Source: Amycolatopsis cihanbeyliensis (lineage in GTDB: Bacteria > Actinomycetota > Actinomycetes > Mycobacteriales > Pseudonocardiaceae). From it: DNA of 64,000 nucleotides. The stretch lies in contig NZ_VFML01000001.1 of the NCBI RefSeq assembly GCF_006715045.1, forward strand, positions 806,001 to 870,000, written 5' to 3'. Positions 7,172 through 16,256 of the stretch are shown here, one piece after another. The notes below the pieces were generated by a model, which made no database searches, had not been told where the DNA came from, and saw only the letters and a list, made by a program, of their open reading frames with translations. The translations under genes were made by a program, and so were the position numbers. Numbering within the stretch: the first letter of the stretch is position 1; every line of letters starts with the position of its first letter.

Positions 7172-8568
7172 CGCGACCCCGCTTCGTGCCGGAGCACGTC
7201 GACGATGTGCTCGGCGACCTGAGACATCTCCGGGGAGCCGAGGGTGACGACGACATCACCGCGCCGAACCCTCCCGACGACCTCCTCGGGAACGTCCGAA
7301 ACCGACCCGAGGAACCTCTTGGCCCCGTCCGGTAACGGGATCGCACTGGTCAGCGCCGCTCCGCCAACGGGCTCGTCCCAGGTTTCGCCGGGACCGTAGA
7401 CCTCGAGAACGACCGCTTGGTCGGCGATGCCCAGCGCCCTCGCCATGTCGTCGCCGAACTCGCGTACCCGGTAGGCTCGCACCGGCTGGCAGACGACCAG
7501 CAGTCGCCCGTCGCCGGCGAGCGACCGCATGGTCCGTAACGACGCGGTCATCGAGGTGTGGTGGCATGCGTAGTCGTCGTAGACTCGTACGCCACCTTCG
7601 TCGCCTTTGAGTTCGAACCGCCTGCGCACACCGGGGAACCCGGCCAGACCGTCGATGGCCGCTCCTGGGGGCAGACCGAGCCGCAGCGCGATCAGCAACG
7701 CGGCCGCGGAGTTGGCCGCGAGGTGCTCACCCGGCATCGGCACATCGACCGTGCCGAGCGGGGTTCCGTCGAGATGAGCGATGTAGTGACTGCCGGTGGT
7801 CGTCGCCGACAGGTCGGATACGCGCAGGTCGGCGTCCCCGGCCATCCCGTAGGTCCAGACCGGGGTGCCGGTGTCACGCACGGCTGCCGCGAGCGCACGG
7901 CAGCGCGGATCATCCGCGTTGGTCACCAGGAAACCGCTGGGTTCGATGCGCAGGCAGAACTCCCGGAACGCCGCCGCGAGGTCGGTCATGGTGCCGTAGG
8001 TGTTCAGGTGATCGGAGTCGATATTGGTGACGACCCCTACCCCGGGTGTGAGATTCAAGAACGAGCGGTCGCTCTCGTCGGCCTCGACCACGACATGCTG
8101 CCCGCCGCCGTACGCTCCGCACCCCATGCCGGGGATCTCCCCACCGACGTAGTAGGACGGATCCATGTCGCAGTTCCGCAGGATCGCCGCCACCATCGCG
8201 GTGGTCGTGGTCTTGCCGTGGGTGCCGGCGACCGCGATCATGGTGAGATCCCGCGTGACGGCGTCGAGCGCCTCGGACCGGTGCAGCACACGCAGCCCGC
8301 GACGGCGTGCCGCTGCCAGTTCGACATGGTCCCTCGGGATGGCGGTGGAGAACACGACCGTGTTCGCTGTGTCTACGTTGGACTCCGCGTGCTCGGTGCT
8401 GATCCGCGCACCGAGGTGGCGCAGCTTCGCCGCCGTGGACCGTTCCCGTAGCTCGCTTCCGGTCACCTGGGATCCGTTCCGCAACAGCATCTCCGCCAGC
8501 GGAGCCATCCCGATTCCGCCACAACCGATCAGGTGAACACATCCAAGGTCTGCCGGTTCGTTCCTCAT
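7168..8568 (-). CDS. Divergent MurC-like Mur ligase
   Basis: 466 residues with the three Mur ligase domains: an N-terminal Rossmann fold (H-L-I-G-C-G-G-I-G-M at 12-21), the ATP-binding G-T-H-G-K-T-T at 115-121 with E-A-D-E-S-D at 162-167, and a C-terminal domain. In canonical MurC the C-terminal blocks read D-Y-A-H-H-P-T-E and Q-P-H-R-Y-S-R; here they are D-Y-A-C-H-H-T-S (332-339) and Q-P-V-R-A-Y-R (361-367). This suggests a changed amino-acid or nucleotide substrate. It lies outside any cell-wall cluster and is coupled to the TrpC-like gene. Probably a specialised amide ligase paralogue rather than the essential MurC. A GTG at 8574 is an alternative start. Confidence 0.8.
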   Translation of the reverse strand: MRNEPADLGCVHLIGCGGIGMAPLAEMLLRNGSQVTGSELRERSTAAKLRHLGARISTEHAESNVDTANTVVFSTAIPRDHVELAAARRRGLRVLHRSEALDAVTRDLTMIAVAGTHGKTTTTAMVAAILRNCDMDPSYYVGGEIPGMGCGAYGGGQHVVVEADESDRSFLNLTPGVGVVTNIDSDHLNTYGTMTDLAAAFREFCLRIEPSGFLVTNADDPRCRALAAAVRDTGTPVWTYGMAGDADLRVSDLSATTTGSHYIAHLDGTPLGTVDVPMPGEHLAANSAAALLIALRLGLPPGAAIDGLAGFPGVRRRFELKGDEGGVRVYDDYACHHTSMTASLRTMRSLAGDGRLLVVCQPVRAYRVREFGDDMARALGIADQAVVLEVYGPGETWDEPVGGAALTSAIPLPDGAKRFLGSVSDVPEEVVGRVRRGDVVVTLGSPEMSQVAEHIVDVLRHEAGSR

Positions 8569-8635
8569 GAGCACGATGTTTCCGGCGGCACGTCGCGACG
8601 TGTTCCGGAGAATGTCGCGGTTTTGTCGTAACCGA

Positions 8636-9613
8636 TCAGCCGCCGATAGCGCGCAGCAGCATCGGTAACGAGCGGCGCAGCTCGCGTTGCCAGTACGGCC
8701 AGGTGTGCCCGCCGTCGTAGAAGTGCGTCGTGACCGGCACACCCAGCTCGGTCAACCGGCCGACCAGCGCGCGGCCCATGTCGTGCACCACACGTTCGGC
8801 GACGGCCTCGAACGTCCCGCTGCCCGGCGGCCGCAGCGGCCCGGTCTCGCCGTTGCCCGAGGAAATGTACAGCCGCGTGTCCCGCAGCTTCGCGGCGAGG
8901 TCGTAGGGGTTGCGCCGCTGCCAGATCTCCCGCTGCGCCGGGATGCGCGGATCGCCCCAGAGATCCCGCCAGTCGATCCCGGCACAGGCCAGGCGCATCA
9001 GCTTGATCACGTCCGGGCCGTCCGGCCAGCGTGGCCGGTCGATCAGGGTGTGCACGGCCCCGCTGTAGCTCGCCGCGGCCCGGAACATCCCGGGCCGGCG
9101 GGCCGCGTAGGACAGCGCGCCGAAACCGCCCATGGACAGCCCGGCGACCGCCCGCTCCGGGCCCGCGCGGTAGTGCCGCTCCAGCAACCCGCGCACCTCG
9201 GTGAGGTGGAAGGTCTCCCAGGCGGGCGGGCCGTGCCGTCCCTGGTTCCACCAGTCCGAGTAGTTGCCGCACCGCCCGCCTTCCGGCAGCACGATGATCG
9301 CGTCCGCGCCGGCGGTGGCCGCGGCGACGTCGGTGTGTTCGGTCCACGCCCGGTAGTCCGCGTCGGCGCCGTGCAGCAGGTACAGCACCGGCCAGGTGCG
9401 CGCGGCCTCCGCCGACCACCCCGCGGGCAGCAGTAGCCGGACCGACTCCACCCTGCCCAGCGCGGGCGAGTCGATCCGCAGGTCGAGGGTGCGTTCGTCG
9501 AGTCGGATCTCCTCCACCACCCGCGCCGCGTCGGTGCCGGCGGCGGCGGGCGCCACCGGCACCGCGAGGGCGAGCACGGCGGCCAGCAGGAGCGGCAGGC
9601 GGCGAGTCGGCAT
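8636..9613 (-). CDS. Secreted esterase of the antigen-85/esterase-D fold
   Basis: 325 residues. A signal peptide at 1-25 (R-R-L-P-L-L-L-A-A-V ... A-P-A-A-A-G) fixes the ATG at 9613. The mature part is an alpha/beta hydrolase with V-L-Y-L-L-H-G in the oxyanion region, nucleophile G-L-S-M-G-G-F-G, and the catalytic His in Y-D-G-G-H-T-W-P-Y-W. This set matches the putative-esterase family that includes mycolyltransferases and esterase D. Substrate unknown; it should act outside the cell. It is a separate transcription unit between the MurC-like gene and the MFS gene. Confidence 0.85.
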   Translation of the reverse strand: MPTRRLPLLLAAVLALAVPVAPAAAGTDAARVVEEIRLDERTLDLRIDSPALGRVESVRLLLPAGWSAEAARTWPVLYLLHGADADYRAWTEHTDVAAATAGADAIIVLPEGGRCGNYSDWWNQGRHGPPAWETFHLTEVRGLLERHYRAGPERAVAGLSMGGFGALSYAARRPGMFRAAASYSGAVHTLIDRPRWPDGPDVIKLMRLACAGIDWRDLWGDPRIPAQREIWQRRNPYDLAAKLRDTRLYISSGNGETGPLRPPGSGTFEAVAERVVHDMGRALVGRLTELGVPVTTHFYDGGHTWPYWQRELRRSLPMLLRAIGG

Positions 9614-9730
9614 ACCTGAGTTATCGGCATACGACGGGGAGTAGCCATATCGCGGGATGGGGTTCGACATCCCGCACTCGCCGTGCACCCGGCCGGTGTG
9701 CTACTGGGCCGAACAGGTTGTCCGGGTCGC

Positions 9731-10993
9731 CTATGGTGTGGTCAGCGCTCGCCGGGGTTCCAATCTCCCGGACCGGCTCAGCAGGTGCACCCCGAAGGCA
9801 CAGGCGACCCCGATGACGGTCAGCACCACCCAGGGCACCCACGCGGCCCCACGCTGCCGCGCCAGGTCCAGCGCGGCGCCGGTACCCAGGTTGCCCAGCG
9901 CGATACCGATCCCGCAGATCGTGTTGTACAGCCCGTAGTGCGTGGCGACGAACCGGTCCTGGGCGAGGGTGACGATGGTGTCCATCTCGAACGGAAACAC
10001 CACGACGGTGCCCAGGGTGAGCAACGCGATCGACACCAGCACCGGAAAGAACACACCCACGGCGCCGAACGAGCCGCTGCCCGCCGGTGTGCCGGCGGTG
10101 AGCAGCGGCAGCAGGAACGCCGCCCCCATCAACGCGAGGCCCGCGGTCAGGCACTGCCCGTGACTCCACCGCCGTCGACACCATCCGGTGATGCGCAACT
10201 GCCCGGCGACGGCGAGCAGCCCCGACACCGCGAACAACGCCCCGACCAGCACGGTGCCGGTCAGTTCGTCCCGCGCGAGCCGGCGGGTCTCCAGCGGCAA
10301 CGCGAGATAGACCTGGAAAGAGAGCACGTAGCAACCGATCATGGTGCCCGCGAAGGCGAGGAACCTCCGGTTACCGAGCACCTGGCGGCACCCGGCGAGC
10401 ACCCGCAGCCCGCCGTCCACGGCGCGGGTGGGCAGCGACCGGACCTGCAACACGGTGAGCACGGCGAACACCACGGCCGCGACCAGGCAGGTGAGCCGGA
10501 AGGCGACGCCGGTCAGCGCGAGCCCGATCAGCGGCCCGAGCAGGATACCCGACTGGTAGAACACGTTGAACAGGGCGAACGCCTCCACCCTGCGCTCACC
10601 GGCGTCCGCGGCCACGTAGGCGCGCACGGCCGGGTTGAACAGGGCGCCGGCGAACCCGGTCGCCGCCGAGGCGATGATCAGCGACGGCACCGAGTCGACC
10701 AGCCCCAGCATCGCGAAACCCGCGGTACGCAGCGCGCAGCCGGTGACGATCAGCGGCTTGTAGCCGAGCCGGTCGGCCAGCATCCCACCGAGCAGGAACA
10801 TGCCCTGCTGGGAGAAGTTGCGCACGCCGAGGATGAACCCGACCAGCCACCCGGCGAGGCCGAGCCCCACCGACAGGTGCGCGGCCAGGTACGGCATCAG
10901 CATGTAGAAGCCGATGTTGATGGTGAGCTGGTTGATCGCCAGCAGCCGTACCGGCCGGTCGAAGGAGCGGAACTGGCTCAGCACCCCGGTCAT
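9731..10993 (-). CDS. MFS transporter coupled to a cysteine-synthase-like gene
   Basis: 420 residues with twelve predicted hydrophobic helices. The motif between helices 2 and 3 ([13 protein letters not shown]) is the major-facilitator loop signature. Its ATG overlaps the stop of the PLP-enzyme gene by 4 bases (10990-10993), so the two are one translational unit. That pairing suggests the transporter exports, or less likely imports, the product or substrate of the PLP enzyme. No family-specific substrate marker is visible. Confidence 0.85.
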   Translation of the reverse strand: MTGVLSQFRSFDRPVRLLAINQLTINIGFYMLMPYLAAHLSVGLGLAGWLVGFILGVRNFSQQGMFLLGGMLADRLGYKPLIVTGCALRTAGFAMLGLVDSVPSLIIASAATGFAGALFNPAVRAYVAADAGERRVEAFALFNVFYQSGILLGPLIGLALTGVAFRLTCLVAAVVFAVLTVLQVRSLPTRAVDGGLRVLAGCRQVLGNRRFLAFAGTMIGCYVLSFQVYLALPLETRRLARDELTGTVLVGALFAVSGLLAVAGQLRITGWCRRRWSHGQCLTAGLALMGAAFLLPLLTAGTPAGSGSFGAVGVFFPVLVSIALLTLGTVVVFPFEMDTIVTLAQDRFVATHYGLYNTICGIGIALGNLGTGAALDLARQRGAAWVPWVVLTVIGVACAFGVHLLSRSGRLEPRRALTTP

Positions 10994-12066
10994 CGGTCAC
11001 CCCGCAGCGGGTCGATCACCGTGGCGCACCGGGTCCATTGCCGCACCTCGCGCTCATCCGGCGCGCCGACCGAATCCGGCTCCGGCGCGGGTTCCTTCTC
11101 CAGCAAGCCGTGTTCCGCGCAGAACTGGTCATTGTAGACGGTGTCGAAGTAGCGTTGCGGCCCGTCCGGGAAGATCGCCGCGATCCGGGTCTCCACGGTG
11201 CAGGTACGCGCCAGCCACCCGGCGACCAGTGCCACCGCGCCCGCGCTCCAGCCGCCCGAGGCGTAGTGCGCGGCCGCGAGCCTGCGGCAGGTCCACACCG
11301 ACTCGGCCGGGCTGACCCAGTGCACCTCGGTGAACGCGGAATAGTCCACATTGCCCGGATAGATGCTGGAGCCCAGCCCACGCATCAGCCGGGTACGCGC
11401 CGGCTGCCCGAAGATGGTCGAGCCGATGGTGTCCACGCCGACCAGCCGCAGTCCGGGGCAGTGCCGCCGCAGCACCCGGCTCACGCCCGCGGAGTGACCC
11501 CCGGTGCCCACCGAGCACACCAGGACGTCCACCCTGCCGAGCTGCGCGACGAGCTCGGTGGCCAGCGACTCGTAGGCGGACACGTTGTCCGGGTTGTGGT
11601 ACTGGTCGGGGCAGAACGCGCCGGGATGCTCGGCCATGGTCGCGGCCACGCGCTGCCGCCGCGCCTCCTGCCAGCCGCCGGTGGGATGTGGCCGGTCCAC
11701 GATGTGCACCCGCGTGCCGTAGGCGAGCAGCAGGCGCCGCACGATCGGTTCCATCCCGGGATCCGCCACCAGGGTCACCGGGTGCCCGTAGACGATCCCG
11801 GCCAGTGCCAGGCCGAGGCCGAGCGTTCCGCTGGTCGACTCGACGATCATCCCGCCGGGCCGCAGCTGCCCGCGTTCCCTCGCCCTGGCGATCATGTGCA
11901 GCGCGGGGCGGTCCTTCATCCCGCCGGGGTTGTTCCCCTCCAGTTTGGCCCAGAAGCCCCTGCCGTCGGTGGTGAACGGCGTGTCGATCCAGACCACCGG
12001 TGTGTTGCCGACCGCGGGTCCCTGCGGCCGCGCAGGGGTGGCCACGGCGATGTCGTGCGAAAGCAT
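10990..12066 (-). CDS. PLP-dependent cysteine synthase-family enzyme
   Basis: 358 residues of fold type II. The PLP lysine lies in [10 protein letters not shown] (the usual N-P-x-x-S-x-K-D-R with Gly-Met before the lysine), the substrate-binding loop is [10 protein letters not shown] and the phosphate loop G-T-G-G-H-S-A-G-V. The exchange of the Ser before the lysine and the S-G-T-L-G loop place it among the cysteine-synthase-like proteins outside housekeeping CysK/CysM. It may make or break a beta-substituted alanine. Coupled to the MFS gene downstream, it looks like a two-gene make-and-export unit. Confidence 0.8.
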   Translation of the reverse strand: MLSHDIAVATPARPQGPAVGNTPVVWIDTPFTTDGRGFWAKLEGNNPGGMKDRPALHMIARARERGQLRPGGMIVESTSGTLGLGLALAGIVYGHPVTLVADPGMEPIVRRLLLAYGTRVHIVDRPHPTGGWQEARRQRVAATMAEHPGAFCPDQYHNPDNVSAYESLATELVAQLGRVDVLVCSVGTGGHSAGVSRVLRRHCPGLRLVGVDTIGSTIFGQPARTRLMRGLGSSIYPGNVDYSAFTEVHWVSPAESVWTCRRLAAAHYASGGWSAGAVALVAGWLARTCTVETRIAAIFPDGPQRYFDTVYNDQFCAEHGLLEKEPAPEPDSVGAPDEREVRQWTRCATVIDPLRGDR

Positions 12067-12155
12067 GAGTCGAGTCCCGTTTCTGTGCGAGGGCGGTGTA
12101 CGGCGCGGGAGGACGACGGCGGCGCGGTTCGCGCCTGCCGGTCGTCACCGGCCGA

Positions 12156-12575
12156 TCAGTTCCGCAGCACGCACAGTGCGGTCAGCACGTCCCGGCCACC
12201 CCGGGACACGGGCGGTGGACCCCGGCGCGGGCCGGGTGGCCCGCACGCCCCGCCGAGGCGCCCGGCCGGGATGGTGCCGGGGAGCAGGAACAGCAGCAGC
12301 GGCACCGCCGCGGCGCCGTCCGAGGACCGGGGTACGGCCACGCAGCGTGGGTGGTCGGCGTCATGCGGGGGTACCGGGTCCGGTGCGGGATGCCGGCAGT
12401 CGGCGTCCGTTTCGGACACCGCGGACATCCCGGATACATCGGACACCACGGGCACCGCGGACGCGGCCAGCGGCTCGACATGGTCGACGGCGCCCGGCAT
12501 CAGGTGGCAGAGCAGGTACACGAGCAGCATGGCGGACGGCACGAAGAGGCGTCCGGTCGCCGGCTGACTGCCCAC
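12156..12575 (-). CDS. Small hypothetical secreted or membrane protein
   Basis: About 139 residues from a GTG at 12575 (a longer start at 12614 is possible). It has an N-terminal hydrophobic helix (A-M-L-L-V-Y-L-L-C-H-L), a His/Asp/Cys-containing middle region, a second hydrophobic stretch (V-P-L-L-L-F-L-L-P-G) and a Pro/Arg-rich end closing with L-T-A-L-C-V-L-R. The layout resembles small DUF6153-type membrane proteins, but I cannot confirm this. It lies 89 bases upstream of the PLP-enzyme gene on the same strand and is divergent from the ligase gene. Confidence 0.45.
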   Translation of the reverse strand: MGSQPATGRLFVPSAMLLVYLLCHLMPGAVDHVEPLAASAVPVVSDVSGMSAVSETDADCRHPAPDPVPPHDADHPRCVAVPRSSDGAAAVPLLLFLLPGTIPAGRLGGACGPPGPRRGPPPVSRGGRDVLTALCVLRN

Positions 12576-12663
12576 GGCTACCAAACGTACCCGAAGCGTC
12601 GCATACCGACACACCGGCTATGACCTGGCTCGCACCCCGGCTCGATCCGGGCAGAATGTCGGC

Positions 12664-13743
12664 ATGCCGCTTCCGATCACTCCACCGGTGAAGCCGATGC
12701 TCGCGCGTGCCGTACGGCAGATCCCGGACGCAGACGACTTGCTGTTCGAACCGAAATGGGACGGCTTCCGCTGCCTGGTGTTCCGCGAAGGGGACGAGAT
12801 CACCCTGCAGGCACGCTCGGGGAAGCCGCTCAACCGGTACTTCCCCGAGGTGCTGGAGAAGCTGGCCGGCCAGCTGCCCGAGCGGGTGGTGCTGGACGGG
12901 GAACTGGTGGTCGCGGTGGGCGGCAAGCTCGACTTCGACGCGCTGACCGAGCGGATCCATCCCGCGGCGAGCCGGATCGAGCTGCTCGCCGAACAGACCC
13001 CTGCCAGCTACATCGCGTTCGACCTGCTGGCACTGGGTGACGAGTCCCTTGTCGACGAACCGACCAGCGCCCGGCGGGCGCGGCTGACCGCGCTGGCCGG
13101 CGACGAGCTGAACATCACACCGGCCACCGACGACCCGGCCACGGCGCGGCACTGGTTCACCCTGTTCGAGGGGGCCGGACTGGACGGCGTGATCGGCAAG
13201 CCGCTGGATGCCCCGTACTCCCCCGGCAAGCGGATCCTGGCCAAGTACAAGCACTCGCGCACCGCCGACTGCGTCCTCGCCGGGCTGCGCTGGCATGTGG
13301 ACACCGAGCCCGGCGAGGCGGTCGGCTCGCTGCTGCTCGGGCTGTACGACGAGGCCGGGGTGCTGCACAACGTGGGCGTGGTCGGCGCGTTCTCCGTCGC
13401 GAGGCGACGCGAGCTGGCGACCGAACTGGCCCCGCTGATCACCGACGGCGCCGGGCACCCCTGGCTGGGCGAGGCGGTGGTCGAGGGGCAGCGGCTGCCG
13501 GGGGCGATCAACCGCTGGCGCTCCGCCGAGCAACCCTGGGTGCCACTGCGCGTCGAACGGGTGCTCGAGGTGGGCTACGAGAACACCGAGGGCGGAATGC
13601 CGTCCCGTTTCCGGCACACCGCGCAGTTCGCCCGCTGGCGACCCGACCGGGAGCCGGAGTCCTGCACCTACGACCAGCTCGACCAGCCCGCCCGGTACGA
13701 CCTGGACGCCGTGTTCCGCGGCGAGGTCAAACGGACGGTGTGA
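12664..13743 (+). CDS. ligC: ATP-dependent DNA ligase, LigC type
   Basis: 359 residues. Motif I is E-P-K-W-D-G-F-R with the adenylated lysine at residue 31; later motifs include L-D-G-E-L-V-V and the V-I-G-K/A-K-Y-K-H block, followed by an OB-fold domain. Length and the absence of polymerase or phosphoesterase domains match the stand-alone LigC of mycobacteria and relatives, used in alternative end-joining and repair. A separate LigD-type polymerase gene lies 5.4 kb to the right (19149-20180); no Ku gene is in the window. It is divergent from the small hypothetical gene upstream. Confidence 0.9.
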   Translation: MPLPITPPVKPMLARAVRQIPDADDLLFEPKWDGFRCLVFREGDEITLQARSGKPLNRYFPEVLEKLAGQLPERVVLDGELVVAVGGKLDFDALTERIHPAASRIELLAEQTPASYIAFDLLALGDESLVDEPTSARRARLTALAGDELNITPATDDPATARHWFTLFEGAGLDGVIGKPLDAPYSPGKRILAKYKHSRTADCVLAGLRWHVDTEPGEAVGSLLLGLYDEAGVLHNVGVVGAFSVARRRELATELAPLITDGAGHPWLGEAVVEGQRLPGAINRWRSAEQPWVPLRVERVLEVGYENTEGGMPSRFRHTAQFARWRPDREPESCTYDQLDQPARYDLDAVFRGEVKRTV

Positions 13744-14083
13744 GCGGCGTCCGGGAACGGCTCGGGCCCTGGTGCCGAGCGGAGGAACGCGCGGCGAAAG
13801 CCCACGGGCCGGGAGGCGGGACGTCTCACCCGCGAAGGTGACGACGGTACGACAGTCCGGGCCCCACCCGCCCGTCTCCCACCGCCACCCAACCGGTGGC
13901 ACTCCGCGCCGCCGTGCCGTTGACGACGGTCGTGTCGCGCGTTTCCGGACAAGCACTGACCCGCTCACACTCGGCTCACCCTGCGCATGCGAAGGTCGAG
14001 GACACCGAGGGTTACGCACGATCCGGGCGACGGGGGCCGCCCGGAGCACGAGACACCGAGTGTCGCCGAGAAGTGAGGGGTCA
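13744..14083 (+). other. Intergenic spacer without a recognised gene
   Basis: 340 bases between ligC and the lipoprotein hydrolase gene. I see no coding frame with a convincing start, no strong hairpin and no RNA gene. The promoter of the hydrolase gene probably lies in the right half; the segment just before its start (AGTGAGGGGTCA) supplies the ribosome site. Confidence 0.5.
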
Positions 14084-15640
14084 GTGAGCAACCGCAGCAT
14101 CCCGCGTGGCCTCCGCGGGCTGACGCTCGTGGCGTTGATGATCCCGGTGCTCGCCGGATGTACCGCGGGCCCCTCCACCCGGCCCGCGATCGTGCAGAAC
14201 GACGGACCCGCACCGCAGGCTCCGCAGGACGAGCCCGCTCAGGTCCCGCTGCCACCGCTCGCCGAGCCGCGGGCTTCCGGGATGTCCTGGTCCGAGTGCC
14301 GCACGGAAACCAGCGCCCGGCTCGGGGACTCGCTGCCCGCGGGGCTGAGCTTCTCCTGCGGCCGGGTGATCACCACCCTGGACACGCCCGACCTGCCGGG
14401 CCGCGGTGTCATCCGGCTCTCCCTGCTCAAGGTGGGCGACGGGCCGATCCCGCTCGCGGTGCTCAACGACGTCGACGGCGAACCGGGTTCGCTGCACGCC
14501 GCGCGCATCGCGAAGCGGCTGCCGCCCGAGGTGCTGGAGCGGTTCTCGCTGATCGGGGTGGACCGCAGGGGCACCGGTCAGTCCGATCCGATCGGCTGCG
14601 TCCCCACCCACATCCGCGAGCAGTTGCTCGGGTACGACCCGGCCGCCACCGAGGTGGCTCCGCTGCTGGACGCCGCGCGCAAGGCGGGCCAGCAGTGCAC
14701 CATCGGGCTGGAGAACCGCCAGACCGCCTACGACGGCTGGCGCACGGCAGGCGACCTGGACGAGATCAGGGCACAGCTGGGCCTGGACCACCTGCACGCG
14801 ATCGGCCACGGCGAGGGGTCCTCGGTACTCACCGCGTACGCCACCCGGTACCCGGACCGGGTCGGCCGGATGGTGCTGGACGGAATCCCGGATCCCTCCC
14901 CCAACACCGTGTCGGTGCTGGCCGACATCGCGGCGGGAACATTATCCACATTGGATCGTTTCGGGGAGGACTGCGCGGACCGCGACTGCGCGCTCGGTGA
15001 CGCGCGGAAGGCCGTCACCGCGCTCGCCGAGCAACTGAGGACGGCGCCGCTGTATACGCCGAACGGCACCCGGATGGGGCCGGCGCTCGCCTTGCACGCG
15101 GTGCGGATCGGCCTCGGCCAGCGGGAACGCTGGCCCGACCTCGCCGCGGCCATCGCGGCCGCCAGGGGCGGCGACGCGGCGGGGCTGGCCGCCTTCGTGG
15201 CGCCGCTGCTGCGGGACACCTCGCTGCACGCGCCCCGGCTGGACGCCGCGCTGGCCACCATGTGCAACGACATGGCGACCCGCTTGCCGGAGGACCGGAT
15301 CAACGAGGTGCTGCGGGACGCCGCGGGCAAGCAGCCGCTGTTCGGCACGCTGCTGGCGCAGCGGCTGGCCTGGTGCGGCCCGTGGCCCGTGCGCACGGAC
15401 CCGTTGCCGGAGGCCGGTGCGCGTGGCGCGCCGCCGATCATGGTGATCAGCACGGCGACCGACCCGGTGACCCCGGAGAAGGGCACCATCCGGGCGGCCG
15501 AGCAGCTGCCGAGCGCGGTCCGGATCGCCTGGCAGGGGGCCGGGCACGGCGCGTTGGCCTCCTCCTGCGTCACGGACGCCACCCGCGACTTCCTGGTCGA
15601 GGGCACCGTGCCGAAGGAGGGCACGCTCTGCCCGGCATAG
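14084..15640 (+). CDS. Lipoprotein alpha/beta hydrolase with TAP-like C-terminal domain
   Basis: 518 residues from GTG 14084, chosen because it gives a lipoprotein signal: R-G-L-R-G-L-T-L-V-A-L-M-I-P-V-L-A-G-C with the lipid-accepting Cys near residue 27. The hydrolase core has the oxyanion region G-V-D-R-R-G-T-G-Q-S-D, nucleophile elbow G-H-G-E-G-S, and the C-terminal TAP-like block V-I-S-T-A-T-D-P-V-T-P plus the catalytic His in G-A-G-H-G-A. This is the Streptomyces tripeptidyl-aminopeptidase/SCO7095-like family of surface exopeptidases; G-H-G-E-G-S deviates from the usual G-x-S-Y-G. Monocistronic. Confidence 0.85.
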   Translation: MSNRSIPRGLRGLTLVALMIPVLAGCTAGPSTRPAIVQNDGPAPQAPQDEPAQVPLPPLAEPRASGMSWSECRTETSARLGDSLPAGLSFSCGRVITTLDTPDLPGRGVIRLSLLKVGDGPIPLAVLNDVDGEPGSLHAARIAKRLPPEVLERFSLIGVDRRGTGQSDPIGCVPTHIREQLLGYDPAATEVAPLLDAARKAGQQCTIGLENRQTAYDGWRTAGDLDEIRAQLGLDHLHAIGHGEGSSVLTAYATRYPDRVGRMVLDGIPDPSPNTVSVLADIAAGTLSTLDRFGEDCADRDCALGDARKAVTALAEQLRTAPLYTPNGTRMGPALALHAVRIGLGQRERWPDLAAAIAAARGGDAAGLAAFVAPLLRDTSLHAPRLDAALATMCNDMATRLPEDRINEVLRDAAGKQPLFGTLLAQRLAWCGPWPVRTDPLPEAGARGAPPIMVISTATDPVTPEKGTIRAAEQLPSAVRIAWQGAGHGALASSCVTDATRDFLVEGTVPKEGTLCPA

Positions 15641-15706
15641 CACCCTCGCCACCAGCCGAGCCTCGCTCGCCGGGCGAAATCGGCACGGGTACGTAGACTG
15701 GCACCG

Positions 15707-16252
15707 ATGGCAGGCGAGGTTCCCGCGTGGGCGTACGCACAACCGGTGCTGCGCCCGCATGACGAACAGTGGATGGTGCAGGCCGACCGGGAATGTGCCG
15801 AGCTGACCGAGCTGCTGGGACCGTGGCTGGTGGAAGGCGTGGAGCACATCGGGTCCACCGCGGTGCCGGGGCTGGCCGCCAAGCCGGTGCTCGACCTGAT
15901 GGCCTCGGTCGCCGACCCGGACGAGGTGGTGACCGCGCTCGCCGGGCGGCTGGCCACCGAGGACTGGCACTACGTGCCACCGGAGACCGACCGCAGGCCG
16001 TGGCGGCGGTTCTTCGTCAAACCCACCGCGTCCGGCGTGGACCGGTACGCCCATCTGCATCTGATCCCGGAGGGGCACCCGCGCTGGCGTGAGCAGCTCG
16101 CGTTCCGCGACGCGCTCCGCTCCGATGCGCAGCTGGCCCGGGAGTACGCGCGGCTGAAGCACCGGTTGGCGGACGAGCACGGCAATGACCGCGAAGGCTA
16201 CACCGCGGCCAAGGGCGAGTTCGTGGCCAAGGTCCTCGGCCAGGGTTCGTGA
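15707..16252 (+). CDS. GrpB family protein (nucleotidyltransferase fold)
   Basis: 181 residues. The block E-H-I-G-S-T-A-V-P-G-L-A-A-K-P-V-L-D-L-M at about 46-65 is the GrpB/UPF0157 signature, a relative of nucleotidyltransferases with the G-S-T-A-V loop and downstream acidic residue. The remainder, ending in Y-x-x-x-K-x-x-F-V-x-x-V, is also typical. In some bacteria this domain is fused to dephospho-CoA kinase; its function alone is unknown. It stops four bases before the end of the convergent oxidoreductase gene. Confidence 0.85.
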   Translation: MAGEVPAWAYAQPVLRPHDEQWMVQADRECAELTELLGPWLVEGVEHIGSTAVPGLAAKPVLDLMASVADPDEVVTALAGRLATEDWHYVPPETDRRPWRRFFVKPTASGVDRYAHLHLIPEGHPRWREQLAFRDALRSDAQLAREYARLKHRLADEHGNDREGYTAAKGEFVAKVLGQGS

Positions 16253-16256
16253 CCCT

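Noticed and set aside
7558-8451. 297-residue plus-strand frame opposite the MurC-like gene
   Set aside because: Composition typical of antisense reading in GC-rich DNA; the MurC-like protein on the other strand has all Mur ligase motifs.
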